From Bog-473 sp963711065 (lineage in GTDB: Bacteria > Actinomycetota > Acidimicrobiia > Acidimicrobiales > RAAP-2): DNA of 64,000 nt. The notes beneath the pieces are model-generated. The model saw nothing but the letters and a program-made list of their open reading frames with translations. It was not told the origin of the DNA and made no database searches. The position numbers were made by a program, and so were the translations under genes. Where the stretch lies: NCBI GenBank assembly GCA_963711065.1, contig CAVQCO010000002.1, forward strand, positions 372,001 to 436,000, given 5' to 3'. This document shows positions 33,174 to 42,668 of the stretch, one piece after another (position 1 is the first letter of the stretch; each line of letters begins with the position of its first letter).

Positions 33174-35786
33174 CTCGAAAGAGCCCTCGAACGCCTCGCG
33201 CGGGTAGCCGCGCAGGTCGACCAGCCAGCCGGCACGACCGGGCAACGAGACCACGGTCGGCTGCGCGCTCGGGTTGAAGACGCGGGCCTCCAGCACGCCC
33301 CCCACCCGGTGGAGCGCGCTGACCTCGGCGCCGTGGACCGCCAGCGCGCTGCCCGACGGCGGGCGGGTGCCGCCGCCCAGGCTCACGACGGTCTCGAGCG
33401 GCAGGAGCACGTCGTCGGCCAGCCCGTAGGGGTCGTCGCAGTCGAGGGCCATGGCGTAGCGCAGCGAGACGCGCTTGCCCCGCATCTGCAACCCCTCCAC
33501 GTGCGTGAGGGGGCCGGCCGGGAAGGGCCGGTAGGCCATGCCGAGGCGGGACAGCATCCCGGTCGACCGGAGCACGGTCAGCGCGAGGGTCCTGGCACCG
33601 CTGTCGTCGATGTCGACGAGCTCGTACTCGCAGACACCCTCGTGGGCGACGGTCAGCCGTCCCGCCGTCACGAAGCGGTGGGACGGCGCGGTCGGGAGCC
33701 CGAACTCGTCGACCCTGCCCTCTGCGGTCAACCCCCGGGTGACCACGGCGAAGGCGCTCTCGGCGTGGGACTGGCGGGCCGCCTCGGGGAGAGGGAGATG
33801 GACGCGCAGGCGGTGGTCCCCGCTGGGGTTGACGAAGGAGGTGGTCACCCGCACCGCGGGTTCGTCCGCCCGCAGCTCGATATCGGTGTCGACGGCGACC
33901 CGCTGCGCTCCCACCCGCTCCTGGGACGTGCCGTCGACGTGGTCCGGCCACACGTAGGTGGAGGTGATGCGGGCCCGGGCGCGCACGGGACCCCGTTCGT
34001 CGACCCGCACGGTGACGGACTCCGGCGTGTCGACCACCGAGTCCCGCTGTGGCGGCGAGTAGTTGTAGGAGTCACCCAGGTCACCACCGTCGACCAGCCG
34101 CCCGTACCCGGCGACGCCGTCCAGCGCGAACGTCCCGCCGACCGGGTCGATCTCCACCCGCACGAGGCCGTTGGCGAGCACGGTCGACCCCTCCGTCTCG
34201 CCGACCTCGACGGGGTGCTCCAATGCAGCAGGCTCAAAGGCGGTCCAGCCGTAGCCGGCCACCTCGCCGGTGCGGGCCACGATCTTCCTCGTCGACGGTT
34301 GCTCCATGGCGACGCGCACCATGACGTCGGGCCGCGCCCCGAGCCTCGTGTAGAGGTCCTGCTTGGCCTCGGCGATGGGGACGTTCCGCCGCTCCTCGGT
34401 GCCGACGGCGATGGTGACGTCGATGCCCTCGTCCGTGTCCTCGATCCTGATCTCGTGCACCCAGGCGTCGTCGTCGATCCTGGGCCCTTGCAGCATGCCG
34501 AGCACCGTGCGCACCGTGGTGGCGTCCAGCACCATCGACCCGGGGAGGCCCGAACGTTCGGAGAGCACCTGCACCTGTGCCGGCGCCGGGCCGTCGGCGG
34601 GGACGATGAGCTCGACGACGCCCGTCCGGGGCCGGGGCGACGGGTTGAGCACCGATGTGCCCGCATCGGCGAGCGAGATGGCGAAGGCCGTGACCGCCCG
34701 GTCGGCCAAGCCGGCGGCGATGGCTCGGGCCTCGGCGTAACGGTGCAGCACGGCGTCGACGACGTCGTCGACCGAGCAGGCGCAGATGGAGTCGTGCGCC
34801 GAGTTGCGCACCATTTCCCGCCAGGCCAACTCGAACAGCCGCGCCGGGTACACGGACGCCGGCTGGAAGAGTGCGGCCAGCGGTTCGGCCCGTCGTTCCA
34901 GCTCGCGTTCGGCCACTGCGCCCTGCCGCTTCACGTCGACGCGGTTCGAGGTGACGCCCATGAGCATGTTGGCCCGGAAGCCCGAACGCAGCTCGCCCTC
35001 GACGACCGTCAGGCCCTCGGTGCTGGCGCCGGCCAGGTAGCCCGCCAGTGAGGTCACCTCGAAGTGGAGGTCGTCCTGCAGGTCGTTGGCCTCCGCCACG
35101 ACGCGGCCGAGCCACGGTTGGGGCATCAGGTGGTCGGAGCCGTTCATGTAGAGGAGGTCACCGGGGACGAGGGCACCGACCTCTTCGAGGTGGTCGTGCG
35201 TCCGGCGCACCAGCGCCTTGGCGTCGTCGGGGAGCGCGGCGCCGTTGCTGTAGCCGACGGGCAGGTATTCGGCACGGACCGCCGATCCGTCGGGGGCCTC
35301 CCACACGAAGGCGTCCCTGGTCACCGCTGAGGGCACGCCGCGCCAGACGACCGCGTCACCGAAGCCGGCAAGGCGCAGGATCTGCGGCATCTGCGCGATG
35401 TGGCCGAACATGTCGGGCAGGTAGCCGACGTCCATGACCCCCCCGAACGCTGCGCCACGCTCGATGCCCATCTGCAGGTTGCGCACGATGGTCTCGCCCG
35501 AGGAGAGGAACTCGTCCATGAGGACGTACCACGGGCCCGCGCTGAGCCGGCCGGCGGCGGCCAGGGCTCGCAGGCGCTCCTCGGCTTCGGGGCGCACCTC
35601 GAGGTAGTCGTCCACGACGGCCATCTGCCCGTCGAGCATGAAGTGGGGATAGCTGGCGTCGTGCTCGAGGAGTGGGATCAGCGTGTCGATCAGCTCCACC
35701 AGCGCCAGGCGGAAGTCCTGGTAGGACTTGTACCATTCCCGGTCCCAGTGCGTGTGCGGAACGATGGCAATCCTGCGGGCGGTCAT
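33129..35786 (-). CDS. GH38 alpha-mannosidase
   Basis: An 885-residue glycosidase. The zinc-binding PHTHWDREWYKSYQDF opens the protein, PDMFGHIAQMPQIL near residue 125 carries the catalytic nucleophile aspartate, and NSAHDSICACSVDDVVDAV holds another zinc histidine. C-terminal beta-sandwich domains follow. There is no signal peptide, so it is cytoplasmic. It may trim mannose-containing glycans or mannosylglycerate-type solutes. TAGTCT 7 nt upstream of the ATG suggests leaderless expression. Confidence 0.92.
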   Translation of the reverse strand: MTARRIAIVPHTHWDREWYKSYQDFRLALVELIDTLIPLLEHDASYPHFMLDGQMAVVDDYLEVRPEAEERLRALAAAGRLSAGPWYVLMDEFLSSGETIVRNLQMGIERGAAFGGVMDVGYLPDMFGHIAQMPQILRLAGFGDAVVWRGVPSAVTRDAFVWEAPDGSAVRAEYLPVGYSNGAALPDDAKALVRRTHDHLEEVGALVPGDLLYMNGSDHLMPQPWLGRVVAEANDLQDDLHFEVTSLAGYLAGASTEGLTVVEGELRSGFRANMLMGVTSNRVDVKRQGAVAERELERRAEPLAALFQPASVYPARLFELAWREMVRNSAHDSICACSVDDVVDAVLHRYAEARAIAAGLADRAVTAFAISLADAGTSVLNPSPRPRTGVVELIVPADGPAPAQVQVLSERSGLPGSMVLDATTVRTVLGMLQGPRIDDDAWVHEIRIEDTDEGIDVTIAVGTEERRNVPIAEAKQDLYTRLGARPDVMVRVAMEQPSTRKIVARTGEVAGYGWTAFEPAALEHPVEVGETEGSTVLANGLVRVEIDPVGGTFALDGVAGYGRLVDGGDLGDSYNYSPPQRDSVVDTPESVTVRVDERGPVRARARITSTYVWPDHVDGTSQERVGAQRVAVDTDIELRADEPAVRVTTSFVNPSGDHRLRVHLPLPEAARQSHAESAFAVVTRGLTAEGRVDEFGLPTAPSHRFVTAGRLTVAHEGVCEYELVDIDDSGARTLALTVLRSTGMLSRLGMAYRPFPAGPLTHVEGLQMRGKRVSLRYAMALDCDDPYGLADDVLLPLETVVSLGGGTRPPSGSALAVHGAEVSALHRVGGVLEARVFNPSAQPTVVSLPGRAGWLVDLRGYPREAFEGSFELRPFGIATARLRDG

Positions 35787-35793
35787 GACCGCC

Positions 35794-35799
35794 AGACTA
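35794..35799 (-). promoter_or_regulatory. -10 element of the mannosidase gene
   Basis: On the minus strand TAGTCT (35799 to 35794) precedes the ATG at 35786 by 7 nt. Confidence 0.5.
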
Positions 35800-35818
35800 T
35801 GACCTGCGGTCGCTCGCG

Positions 35819-37267
35819 GTGAAGGCGCTCGTGCCCCCGGGGCGCTGGCCCCACGAGCGTCGGCTTGCCGGGAGCACCCTGCCCGAGGTGTGGGCGCACC
35901 GGTGGGCGACTGCGCCGGGCGCCACGGTGCTGGTGGACGGGTGGGGGGGCGGCTCGGTCGACGGCGCCCGGCTGGAGGAGCGGACCACGCGGGCGGCGTC
36001 CGCCCTCGCCCGCCGCGGCGTCGGACCGGGCGACCGGGTCCTGTGGCAGGCGCGCGCGACCCTCGAGTCCGTCGTGGCGCTGCTCGCGGTGCTCCGTGCC
36101 GGCGCGGTCCTCGTGCCCCTCAGTCCGTCGGCCCGCGGGCCCGAGGTGGCGCACGTGGTGGACGACGCCGGGCCCGTGCTCGCGCTGGTCCAGGAGCCCG
36201 ACACCAACGGAGCCCGCGTCCCCGTGCTGCGCCTGGACGAGCTGGCCCGCGAGGCGGAGCAGGCGCGGCCGGGCGCGGTGCCCCGGCCGACGCCGGGCGA
36301 CGACGCCCTCGTCGTCTACACCTCGGGCACGACCGGGAAGCCCAAGGGCGCGGTCCACACCCATGCGTCCCTGCTGGCGGGTGCCGCCGCGCTGCACACG
36401 GCCTGGGGGTGGGGGCCGCAGGACCGGCTGATCCTCTGCCTCCCCCTCTTCCACGTGCACGGGCTCTGCGCCGGGCTCTTCGGCACGCTGGCCGCCGGCG
36501 CAGCCGCGGTCGTGTTCGACCGCTTCGAGGAGTCCGCCGTCCTCGGCGCGGCGCCCGGCGGCACGATGTTCTTCGGGGTCCCGACCATGTATCACCGGCT
36601 GGCCGCGTCCGGACGGGCGCGCGAGCTGGCCGGGCTGCGGCTGTGCGTCTCGGGCTCGGCACCGCTGGCGGCCGACCTGTGGCACCGCCTCGCCGGCGAG
36701 GGGGTGGAGGTGCTCGAGCGGTACGGCATGACCGAGACGCTGTTGACCTTGTCCAACCCGCTCGACGGCGAGCGCCGTCCCGGCTCGGTCGGCGTGCCGC
36801 TGCCGGGCGTCGAGGCCGCCGTCGAGGACCCCGACGCCCACGGAGTGGGTGAGCTGATGGTGCGCGGCCCGTCGCTCTGCCGTGGCTACTGGGGCCGGGA
36901 AGCGCCGGCCCCCGGCGACTGGTTCGCCACGGGCGACCTCGTCTCGGTCGCCGACGACGGGTACGTGACCGTGCGGGGTCGCCGGACCGAGCTGATCATC
37001 ACCGGCGGGCACAATGTGTACCCGGCCGAGGTCGAGGCGGTCCTGGCCCGCCACCCCGGTGTGGCCGAGGTGGCCGTCGTCGGGGTGCCGTCGGAGGAGT
37101 GGGGCGAGACGGTGGTGGCCTTCGTCGTGGGCGATCCCGACCTGGCGTCGCTCGACCGGCTGGCGGCGGACGAGCTGGCTCCGTTCAAGCGCCCGCGTCA
37201 GGTGCGGCTGGTCGACGCGCTGCCCCGCAACGCCCTCGGGAAGGTGGTGCGGGGCGAGCTGCGCTGA
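35819..37267 (+). CDS. AMP-forming acyl-CoA synthetase, MatB-like
   Basis: A 482-residue ANL-superfamily ligase. The phosphate loop is VVYTSGTTGKPKGAVHTH. ILCLPLFHVHGLCAGLFGTL and ERYGMTETLLTLSNPLDGER resemble malonyl-CoA synthetase MatB. The C-terminal swing region is RRTELIITGGHNVYPAEVE with the catalytic lysine in RNALGKVVRGELR. The compact length also fits MatB. Malonate, or a related short dicarboxylate, is the likely but unproven substrate. It is divergent from the mannosidase by 32 bp. Confidence 0.87.
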   Translation: MKALVPPGRWPHERRLAGSTLPEVWAHRWATAPGATVLVDGWGGGSVDGARLEERTTRAASALARRGVGPGDRVLWQARATLESVVALLAVLRAGAVLVPLSPSARGPEVAHVVDDAGPVLALVQEPDTNGARVPVLRLDELAREAEQARPGAVPRPTPGDDALVVYTSGTTGKPKGAVHTHASLLAGAAALHTAWGWGPQDRLILCLPLFHVHGLCAGLFGTLAAGAAAVVFDRFEESAVLGAAPGGTMFFGVPTMYHRLAASGRARELAGLRLCVSGSAPLAADLWHRLAGEGVEVLERYGMTETLLTLSNPLDGERRPGSVGVPLPGVEAAVEDPDAHGVGELMVRGPSLCRGYWGREAPAPGDWFATGDLVSVADDGYVTVRGRRTELIITGGHNVYPAEVEAVLARHPGVAEVAVVGVPSEEWGETVVAFVVGDPDLASLDRLAADELAPFKRPRQVRLVDALPRNALGKVVRGELR

Positions 37268-37326
37268 GGTGGTGCAGGTCGGAGGCCGGGCACGCCGTCG
37301 GGCGGGGTACCGGCCCGGCCCTGCGG

Positions 37327-37332
37327 TAGCGT
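37327..37332 (+). promoter_or_regulatory. -10 element of the GYD-domain gene
   Basis: TAGCGT lies 6 nt before the ATG at 37339, leaving no room for a ribosome-binding site. Confidence 0.55.
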
Positions 37333-37338
37333 GAGCGC

Positions 37339-37638
37339 ATGGCGACGTTCCTCATGCTCTCCACGGTGGGGCCCGACGGGGCGGCGACGCTGACGGAGAA
37401 CCCCGACCGGCTCAAGGCCGTCAACGCCGAGGTCGAGGCGATGGGCGTGCGGGTGGTCGCGCAGTGGGCGCTGCTCGGGCAGTACGACTTCTGCACCGTC
37501 CTGGACGCTCCCGACGAGACCACCATGGCGCGGGTGGCGCTGGTCCTGGGCTCGCGGGGGACGCTCAAGACGCTCACGCTGTCGGCCATCCCGATCGACG
37601 ACTACATCGACGGCGTGCTCAGGGCCGGAAAGGGCTGA
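37339..37638 (+). CDS. GYD-domain protein
   Basis: A 99-residue protein covering one GYD domain. The naming motif region reads LLGQYDFCTVLDAPDETTMA, preceded by ENPDRLKAVNAEVEAMGV and followed by GTLKTLTLSAIPIDDY. These small ferredoxin-like-fold proteins have no established function. It appears monocistronic and leaderless. Confidence 0.88.
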   Translation: MATFLMLSTVGPDGAATLTENPDRLKAVNAEVEAMGVRVVAQWALLGQYDFCTVLDAPDETTMARVALVLGSRGTLKTLTLSAIPIDDYIDGVLRAGKG

Positions 37639-37642
37639 CGCC

Positions 37643-37882
37643 TCAGTGCCACCAGAAGCCCTGGCGCGTCCGCTCCCGGCGGACGTCGTCCCGGGAGAAC
37701 AGCTCGCCCAGCGTGCTGCCGTCGGACAGCCGGCGGATGCGGTAACCGTCCCCCGTGGCCTCCGCGATCTCGAAGCCGCGCACCCAGGTGCCCTGGAACC
37801 GGTTGCGCACGTCGACCTTGGTCCCCGGGGCCAGCGGGGACCGTGCGTTCGGATCGGGTGCGTCCCCCCCGTCGTCGCTCAC
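37643..37882 (-). CDS. Conserved actinobacterial small Tudor/SH3-like protein
   Basis: With GTG 37882 this is a 79-residue protein: an acidic disordered start, then PLAPGTKVDVRNRFQGTWVR and YRIRRLSDGSTLGELFSRDD, a small beta-barrel-like pattern seen in uncharacterised actinobacterial proteins. The start is supported by TACCAT at 37894-37889, exactly 6 nt upstream. It is convergent with the GYD gene and divergent from rnhB. The function is unknown. Confidence 0.7.
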   Translation of the reverse strand: MSDDGGDAPDPNARSPLAPGTKVDVRNRFQGTWVRGFEIAEATGDGYRIRRLSDGSTLGELFSRDDVRRERTRQGFWWH

Positions 37883-37888
37883 GCCCCC

Positions 37889-37894
37889 ATGGTA
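37889..37894 (-). promoter_or_regulatory. -10 element of the small Tudor-like gene
   Basis: On the minus strand TACCAT (37894 to 37889) is followed after 6 nt by the GTG at 37882. Confidence 0.55.
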
Positions 37895-37918
37895 TGAGGT
37901 GCGCCGCACGGTGAACCT

Positions 37919-38731
37919 GTGACCGTCTGCACGCCCGACCTCAAGCAGGAGCGCCGCCTGCGCGCCGAGGGGTACGAGTGTGTGGCGGGCCTCGACGAGG
38001 TCGGCCGGGGCGCCTGGGCCGGTCCGCTCACCGTCGGCGTCGCCGTGGTGCGCCCACGGGTGACGCGCCGGTCGATGCCGGCGTGGCTGCGGGACTCCAA
38101 GATGCTCAGCGAGACCAGGCGCGAGGAGATCTTCGACGCCGTCGCGGCGTGGTGCGAGGACTGGGCCGTCGGGCACGCCACCCCCGCCGAGTGCGACTCG
38201 TGGGGGATGACCGAGGCCCTCCGGGTGGCGGCGCGCCGCGCCATCGCCGGGCTGGGCCGGCCGCCCGAGGCGATCCTCGTCGACGGGCCGGTGGACCTGC
38301 TGCGGCATCCCGAGGACCCCTTCGCGGGGACCGTGCGGCCCATCGTCGACGGCGACGCCAAGTGCGCCTCGGTGGCCGCGGCGTCGGTCCTGGCCAAGGT
38401 GGTGCGGGACCGGCTGATGCGCGGGGAGTCGGGCCACTTCCCGGCCTACGCGTTCGAGCGGAACAAGGGCTACCCCTCTCCCGTCCACCAGACCGCGCTG
38501 CGCGGGTACGGCCCCTCGGCCATCCACCGCCGCAGCTGGGCCTTCGTCCGCGACCTTCCCTGGTGCGGACAGGGCGTGCTCGGGACCCGCTCAGACGACG
38601 GCGGCGACCTCGGCGAAGTGGCAGGCGACCGGGTGACCCTGGCCGCGGTCGACGAGTGCGGGCTCTTCGACGGCGCAGATCTCCTGGGCCTTCCAGCAGC
38701 GGGTGCGGAAGCGGCAGCCCGAGGGGGGTGA
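37919..38731 (+). CDS. rnhB: Ribonuclease HII
   Basis: RNase HII core with the catalytic GLDEVGRGAWAGPLTVG near residue 23, DSKMLSETRREEIF, DGPVDLL, and DGDAKCASVAAASVLAKVVRD. It removes ribonucleotides from RNA-DNA hybrids. The conserved part ends near residue 220 (HRRSWAFVRDLPW). The open frame then runs about 47 residues antisense through the 3' end of oppF, which is not protein-like. Either the true stop was lost by an indel or the genes truly overlap by 141 bp. Confidence 0.9.
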   Translation: MTVCTPDLKQERRLRAEGYECVAGLDEVGRGAWAGPLTVGVAVVRPRVTRRSMPAWLRDSKMLSETRREEIFDAVAAWCEDWAVGHATPAECDSWGMTEALRVAARRAIAGLGRPPEAILVDGPVDLLRHPEDPFAGTVRPIVDGDAKCASVAAASVLAKVVRDRLMRGESGHFPAYAFERNKGYPSPVHQTALRGYGPSAIHRRSWAFVRDLPWCGQGVLGTRSDDGGDLGEVAGDRVTLAAVDECGLFDGADLLGLPAAGAEAAARGG

Positions 38732-39625
38732 CTGGGGACTGGGCACGTCACCCTGGAGCACGATGTGCCGGCGCGCCCTCTCCCGCTTGGGGTCGGGGAT
38801 GGGGACGGCCGAGAGCAGCGCCTGGGTGTAGGGGTGGGCGGGCCGTTCGTAGACGTCCCGTCGGTCGCCCACCTCGACGATCTTGCCCAGGTACATGACG
38901 GCGACGCGATCGGAGATGTGGCGGACCACCGACAGGTCGTGTGCGATGAACAGGTACGCCACGCCCAGCTCCTCCTGGAGGTCGTCGAGGAGGTTGACGA
39001 TGCCGGCCTGAATGGAGACGTCGAGCGCCGAGACGGGTTCGTCGAGCACGAGGAGCTTCGGCTGGAGCGCGAGGGCCCGGGCGATGCCGATCCGTTGGCG
39101 CTGACCGCCGGAGAACTCGTTGGGGTAGCGGTTGGCGTGGTACGGCTCGAGGCCGACGAGCCGGAGCATCTCGGCGACCCGGCGCTGGTTGGCGGCGCGG
39201 TCGCGCATGCCGTGGATCTGCAGCGGCTCGGCGATGGCCTCGCCGACGGGCAGCCGCGGGTCGAGCGACGCGAACGGGTCCTGGAAGACGACCTGGATGT
39301 GCCGGCGCATGCGCCGGAGCTCGCCTCCCTTGAGCTCGGTCATCTCGCGGCCGTCGAAGGTGACCGAGCCCGAGGTGGGCTGGATCAGCTGCAGGATGGC
39401 CCGCCCCGTCGTCGACTTGCCGCAGCCGGATTCCCCGACCAGCCCGAGTGTCTCGCCCGCGTCGATGTGCAGCGAGACGCCGCTGACGGCGTGGATCTCG
39501 CCCACCCGGTGCCGGACGAACGTCCCGCCCCGCAGAGGGAAGTGCTTGACCAGGTCGGTCACCTGCAGGAGCGGTGGACGGGTGCTCTGCGTCGAGGGCG
39601 ACCCGTCCGTCCGGGCGAGGGTCAT
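38591..39625 (-). CDS. oppF: Oligopeptide/dipeptide ABC transporter ATPase (OppF type)
   Basis: A 344-residue ATPase. Walker A is LVGESGCGKSTTGRAILQL, the ABC signature NEFSGGQRQRIGIARALALQ, Walker B LLVLDEPVSALDVSIQ, and the C-terminal oligopeptide-transporter motif has CRFRTRCWKAQEICAVEEP. ATG 39625 overlaps the stop of oppD as ATGA. It powers peptide import together with OppD at the inner face of the OppBC channel. Confidence 0.93.
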   Translation of the reverse strand: MTLARTDGSPSTQSTRPPLLQVTDLVKHFPLRGGTFVRHRVGEIHAVSGVSLHIDAGETLGLVGESGCGKSTTGRAILQLIQPTSGSVTFDGREMTELKGGELRRMRRHIQVVFQDPFASLDPRLPVGEAIAEPLQIHGMRDRAANQRRVAEMLRLVGLEPYHANRYPNEFSGGQRQRIGIARALALQPKLLVLDEPVSALDVSIQAGIVNLLDDLQEELGVAYLFIAHDLSVVRHISDRVAVMYLGKIVEVGDRRDVYERPAHPYTQALLSAVPIPDPKRERARRHIVLQGDVPSPQSPPSGCRFRTRCWKAQEICAVEEPALVDRGQGHPVACHFAEVAAVV

Positions 39626-40669
39626 GGCGCCGCCGCGCCGGCGGCTGCGTCGCTGAACAGGGCCCCGTGCTCGCCCGCGGCCACCGACGCCGCGAAGTGG
39701 CAGGCCGCCCGGTGGTCGCCTCCGGCGGGGTCGACCGAGGGCACCGGCACCAGTGCGGGCTCGGTCGTCGTGCAGATGTCGGCCGCGCAGCGGGCAGCGC
39801 GGCGCGAAGGGGCATCCCGTCGGCTCACCCAGCATGGAGGGGGGAGAGCCGGGGATCTGGCGCAGGCGCTCGGAGCCGTCGCTGTCCAGTCTGGGGAGGG
39901 ACCCCAGCAGCCCGAGGGTGTAGGGCATGGACGGCTTGTAGAAGACGTCGTCGACCGTCCCGACCTCGACGGGACGCCCCGCGTACATGACGAGCACCCG
40001 GTCGGCCAGCCCGGCGATGACGCCGAGGTCGTGCGTGATGAGCAGGAGCGCGGCCCCGGTCTCGGTCAGCGCCGTCTTGAGCGACTCGAGCACCTGCGCC
40101 TGCACGGTGACGTCGAGCGCGGTGGTGGGCTCGTCCGCCAGGATCACGTCGGGGTCGTTCGCCATGCCGATGGCGATGACGGCACGCTGGCGCATGCCGC
40201 CCGAGAACTCGTGGGGGTAGTTGTCGACGCGCTCCGCCGGGTTCGGGATCCCGACCTTCGACAGCAGCTCGATGGCCCGGGCCTGGGCGGCCTCCTTGCT
40301 GACGTCCTGGTGGGCGCGCACCGCCTCGGCGATCTGCCATCCGATCGTGTAGACGGGGTTGAGCGAGGTCATCGGATCCTGGAAGATCATGGCGATGCCC
40401 GTGCCCCGCACGTCCGTCAGCTGCTTCTCCTTCAGGCCCAGCAGCTCGCGTCCCTGGAAGCGGATCGACCCCCGGACGGCGGCGCTCTTCGGCAGCAGGC
40501 CCATGGTGGCCAATGCCGTGACCGACTTGCCCGATCCGGACTCTCCGACGATGCCCAGCACCTCGCCCGGGGCGATGGAGAAGTCGATGCCGCGCACGGC
40601 GTAGACGGTCCCCGCCTTCGTCCGGAACTCGACCTCGAGCCCCTCGACCTGCAGCGCGGGGTCGGCCAC
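39622..40669 (-). CDS. oppD: Oligopeptide/dipeptide ABC transporter ATPase (OppD type), frameshifted near its end
   Basis: About 348 residues once one base is removed near 39796-39806. Walker A is IVGESGSGKSVTALATMGL, the signature HEFSGGMRQRAVIAIGMAND, Walker B ILADEPTTALDVTVQ. The C-terminal cysteine region starts GCPFAPRCP and should continue CAADICTTTEPALVPV, which is found in the neighbouring frame and ends at 39622. As written, the frame instead reads through into oppF, giving a false 692-residue fusion. The ATGA overlap with oppF supports two genes and a sequence error. Confidence 0.9.
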
Positions 40670-41671
40670 CTATGCCCTGACCCGGCTCTTCTTGGGGTCG
40701 AACGCCTCGCGGAGGCCGTCCCCGATGAGGAAGATGGAAAGGATGAGGATGACGAGGAAGGCCACGGGGAAGACGAAGAGCCACCATTCGGTGGTCGCCG
40801 AGTCCTGCCCCTGCGAGACCAGGAGGCCCAGGGACACGTCGGGCGGCTGCACCCCGAGGCCGAGGTAGGACAGGGTCGACTCGAGCACGATGCTCAGGGC
40901 CACGGTCAGGGTCGCGTTGACGATGATGGGCCCGACCGCGTTGGGCAGCATGTGCTTGACGATGATGCGCCGGTTCGTCGCCCCGAGCGCCTTGGCCGCC
41001 TCCACGAAGTCACGCTCGCGCAACACGAGGAAGTCGGCCCGGACCAGCCGGGCCACGTAGGTCCACGACAGCGCGCCGATGATGATGGCCAGCCCGAGCC
41101 AGTTGTTCGACTCCTTGGACAGCTTGTTGGCCAGCACGATGAGCACGGCGAGGATCGGCACGACCAGCACCAGGTCGACGAAGCGCATGAGCAGGGAGTC
41201 GACCCAGCCGCGGTAGAAGCCCGCGATGGCCCCGACCGTCACCCCGATGAGGGTGGCCATGGCGGCCACCGTGAGCGCGATCTGTATGTCCTTCTCCACG
41301 CCGCGCATCACCTGGGCGAACATGTCGTTCCCGATGGAGTTGGTGCCGAAGGGGTGGCCCCACGACGGCGGGACGTTGAGGTCGTTGGTGATGTCGGTGT
41401 AGCTGTACTTCCAGAAGTGCCCGACCAGCACCGCTGCGATGCCCAGGCCGACGAAGACGCACACCCCGACGATGGCCAGCTTCTGGTCGAAGAACCGCCC
41501 CATGACGATGCGCAGCTGGCTCTTGGCCTCCCCCGACAGGCCGTGGGCGTCGAGCGGCTGGGCGAGCTCGAGGCCGGGCGACGCGCTGGCCAGCGTGTGG
41601 GAGCCCGACTCAGCCGTGGCGATGTTCGTCGATGTAGCGATGAAGTTCTCCTCCGCGACCGGCTCAGGCAT
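40670..41671 (-). CDS. oppC: Oligopeptide/dipeptide ABC transporter permease (OppC type)
   Basis: A 333-residue permease with a long cytoplasmic N-terminus, then six helices. It has WGHPFGTNSIGNDMFAQVMR typical of DppC/OppC and the ATPase-coupling EAA loop FVEAAKALGATNRRIIVKHM. It directly abuts oppD, and its 5' end overlaps the oppB 3' end by 8 bp. Confidence 0.93.
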   Translation of the reverse strand: MPEPVAEENFIATSTNIATAESGSHTLASASPGLELAQPLDAHGLSGEAKSQLRIVMGRFFDQKLAIVGVCVFVGLGIAAVLVGHFWKYSYTDITNDLNVPPSWGHPFGTNSIGNDMFAQVMRGVEKDIQIALTVAAMATLIGVTVGAIAGFYRGWVDSLLMRFVDLVLVVPILAVLIVLANKLSKESNNWLGLAIIIGALSWTYVARLVRADFLVLRERDFVEAAKALGATNRRIIVKHMLPNAVGPIIVNATLTVALSIVLESTLSYLGLGVQPPDVSLGLLVSQGQDSATTEWWLFVFPVAFLVILILSIFLIGDGLREAFDPKKSRVRA

Positions 41672-42641
41672 ACCGGATCCGCGGGTCGAGGAAGGCGTAG
41701 AGGATGTCGGCGACGAGATTGAACAGGATCACGAACGTCGCGGTGATGAGGAGGTAGGCCAGCATGATGTTGACGTCGAGATTGGTCACCCCGTTGAGGT
41801 ACCACTGCCCGAGACCCTGCCAGCCGAAGACGATCTCGGTGATGATCGCTCCCCCGAGCACCGCCGCGAAGTCCAGTGCCACCACGGTGGTGACGGGGAT
41901 CAGCGCGTTGCGCAGCACGTGGCGGATCAGCACCCGCCGCGGGCTCAGTCCCTTGGCCCGCGCCAGCCGGACGTGGTCCGCGTCGAGCGTCTCGATCATG
42001 GACGAGCGCTGGTAGATGGCCCACGCCGAATAGCTCACGAGGATCAGGCAGATGACCGGGAGGACGGTGTGCTCGGCATAGTCGGGCAGCCGGCTGAGGA
42101 AGGAACCGCTGAGGGTCGGGCTCTGCTCCCCGTCGGTGTAGAAGAGCGTCGTGCCGACGTGCTGGTTGACGGGGATGGCCACGAACTCCTTGAGGGCCAG
42201 CCCGATCACGAAGACGGGCGTCGCCAGGAGAAGGAAGTTGCTGACGGTGATGGCGTGGTCGGCGAAACGGTTCTGGCGCACCGCGGCCACCACGCCGGCG
42301 GTGATGGCCAGGAAGACGGCGATGATCGTCGCGAGGACCACCATGCGCAGCGTGACGAGGAGGTGGGACGACGCCTCGGACCAGACGTTCTGGCCGTTGA
42401 TGGTGGTCCCGAGGTTGCCCCGGATGGCGTTGGAGAACCAGATCCAGTAGCGCTGCCACAGGGGGTCGTTCAGGTGGAGCAGGTTCTCCCGGGCGATGAT
42501 GGTCGACTGCGGGATGTGAGGGTTCGCCTTCAACAGCGCCAGTGGGTTCCCCGAGGTCGCCACCAAGAGGAAGACGAAGATGGTCGCGAAGAAGAGGACG
42601 ACGATGCTGACCAGCAGGCGCCTAATGACGTAGGCGAGCAT
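41664..42641 (-). CDS. oppB: Oligopeptide/dipeptide ABC transporter permease (OppB type)
   Basis: A 325-residue permease with six helices. It starts LAYVIRRLLVSIVVLFFATI, has an extracytoplasmic loop after the first helix, and the EAA coupling motif DHVRLARAKGLSPRRVLIRH. Its ATG at 42641 is preceded at 6 nt by TACACT, so oppBCDF have their own promoter separate from oppA. Confidence 0.93.
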   Translation of the reverse strand: MLAYVIRRLLVSIVVLFFATIFVFLLVATSGNPLALLKANPHIPQSTIIARENLLHLNDPLWQRYWIWFSNAIRGNLGTTINGQNVWSEASSHLLVTLRMVVLATIIAVFLAITAGVVAAVRQNRFADHAITVSNFLLLATPVFVIGLALKEFVAIPVNQHVGTTLFYTDGEQSPTLSGSFLSRLPDYAEHTVLPVICLILVSYSAWAIYQRSSMIETLDADHVRLARAKGLSPRRVLIRHVLRNALIPVTTVVALDFAAVLGGAIITEIVFGWQGLGQWYLNGVTNLDVNIMLAYLLITATFVILFNLVADILYAFLDPRIRYA

Positions 42642-42647
42642 GACTGA

Positions 42648-42653
42648 AGTGTA
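42648..42653 (-). promoter_or_regulatory. -10 element of oppB (leaderless type)
   Basis: On the minus strand TACACT (42653 to 42648) is followed by TCAGTC and the ATG at 42641. It lies just after the hairpin that follows oppA. Confidence 0.55.
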
Positions 42654-42668
42654 CGAGTCGCAGAAGTT

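Noticed and set aside
38591..40669. Natural fusion of the OppD and OppF ATPases into one 692-residue protein
   Set aside because: The linker is frameshift-like Arg/Gly sequence, while the true OppD C-terminus (AADICTTTEPALVPV) is readable in another frame and ends in an ATGA overlap with oppF.
38765..41722. A 985-residue plus-strand frame across the opp genes
   Set aside because: No recognisable domain, and the opposite strand holds complete ABC-transporter genes with all motifs.
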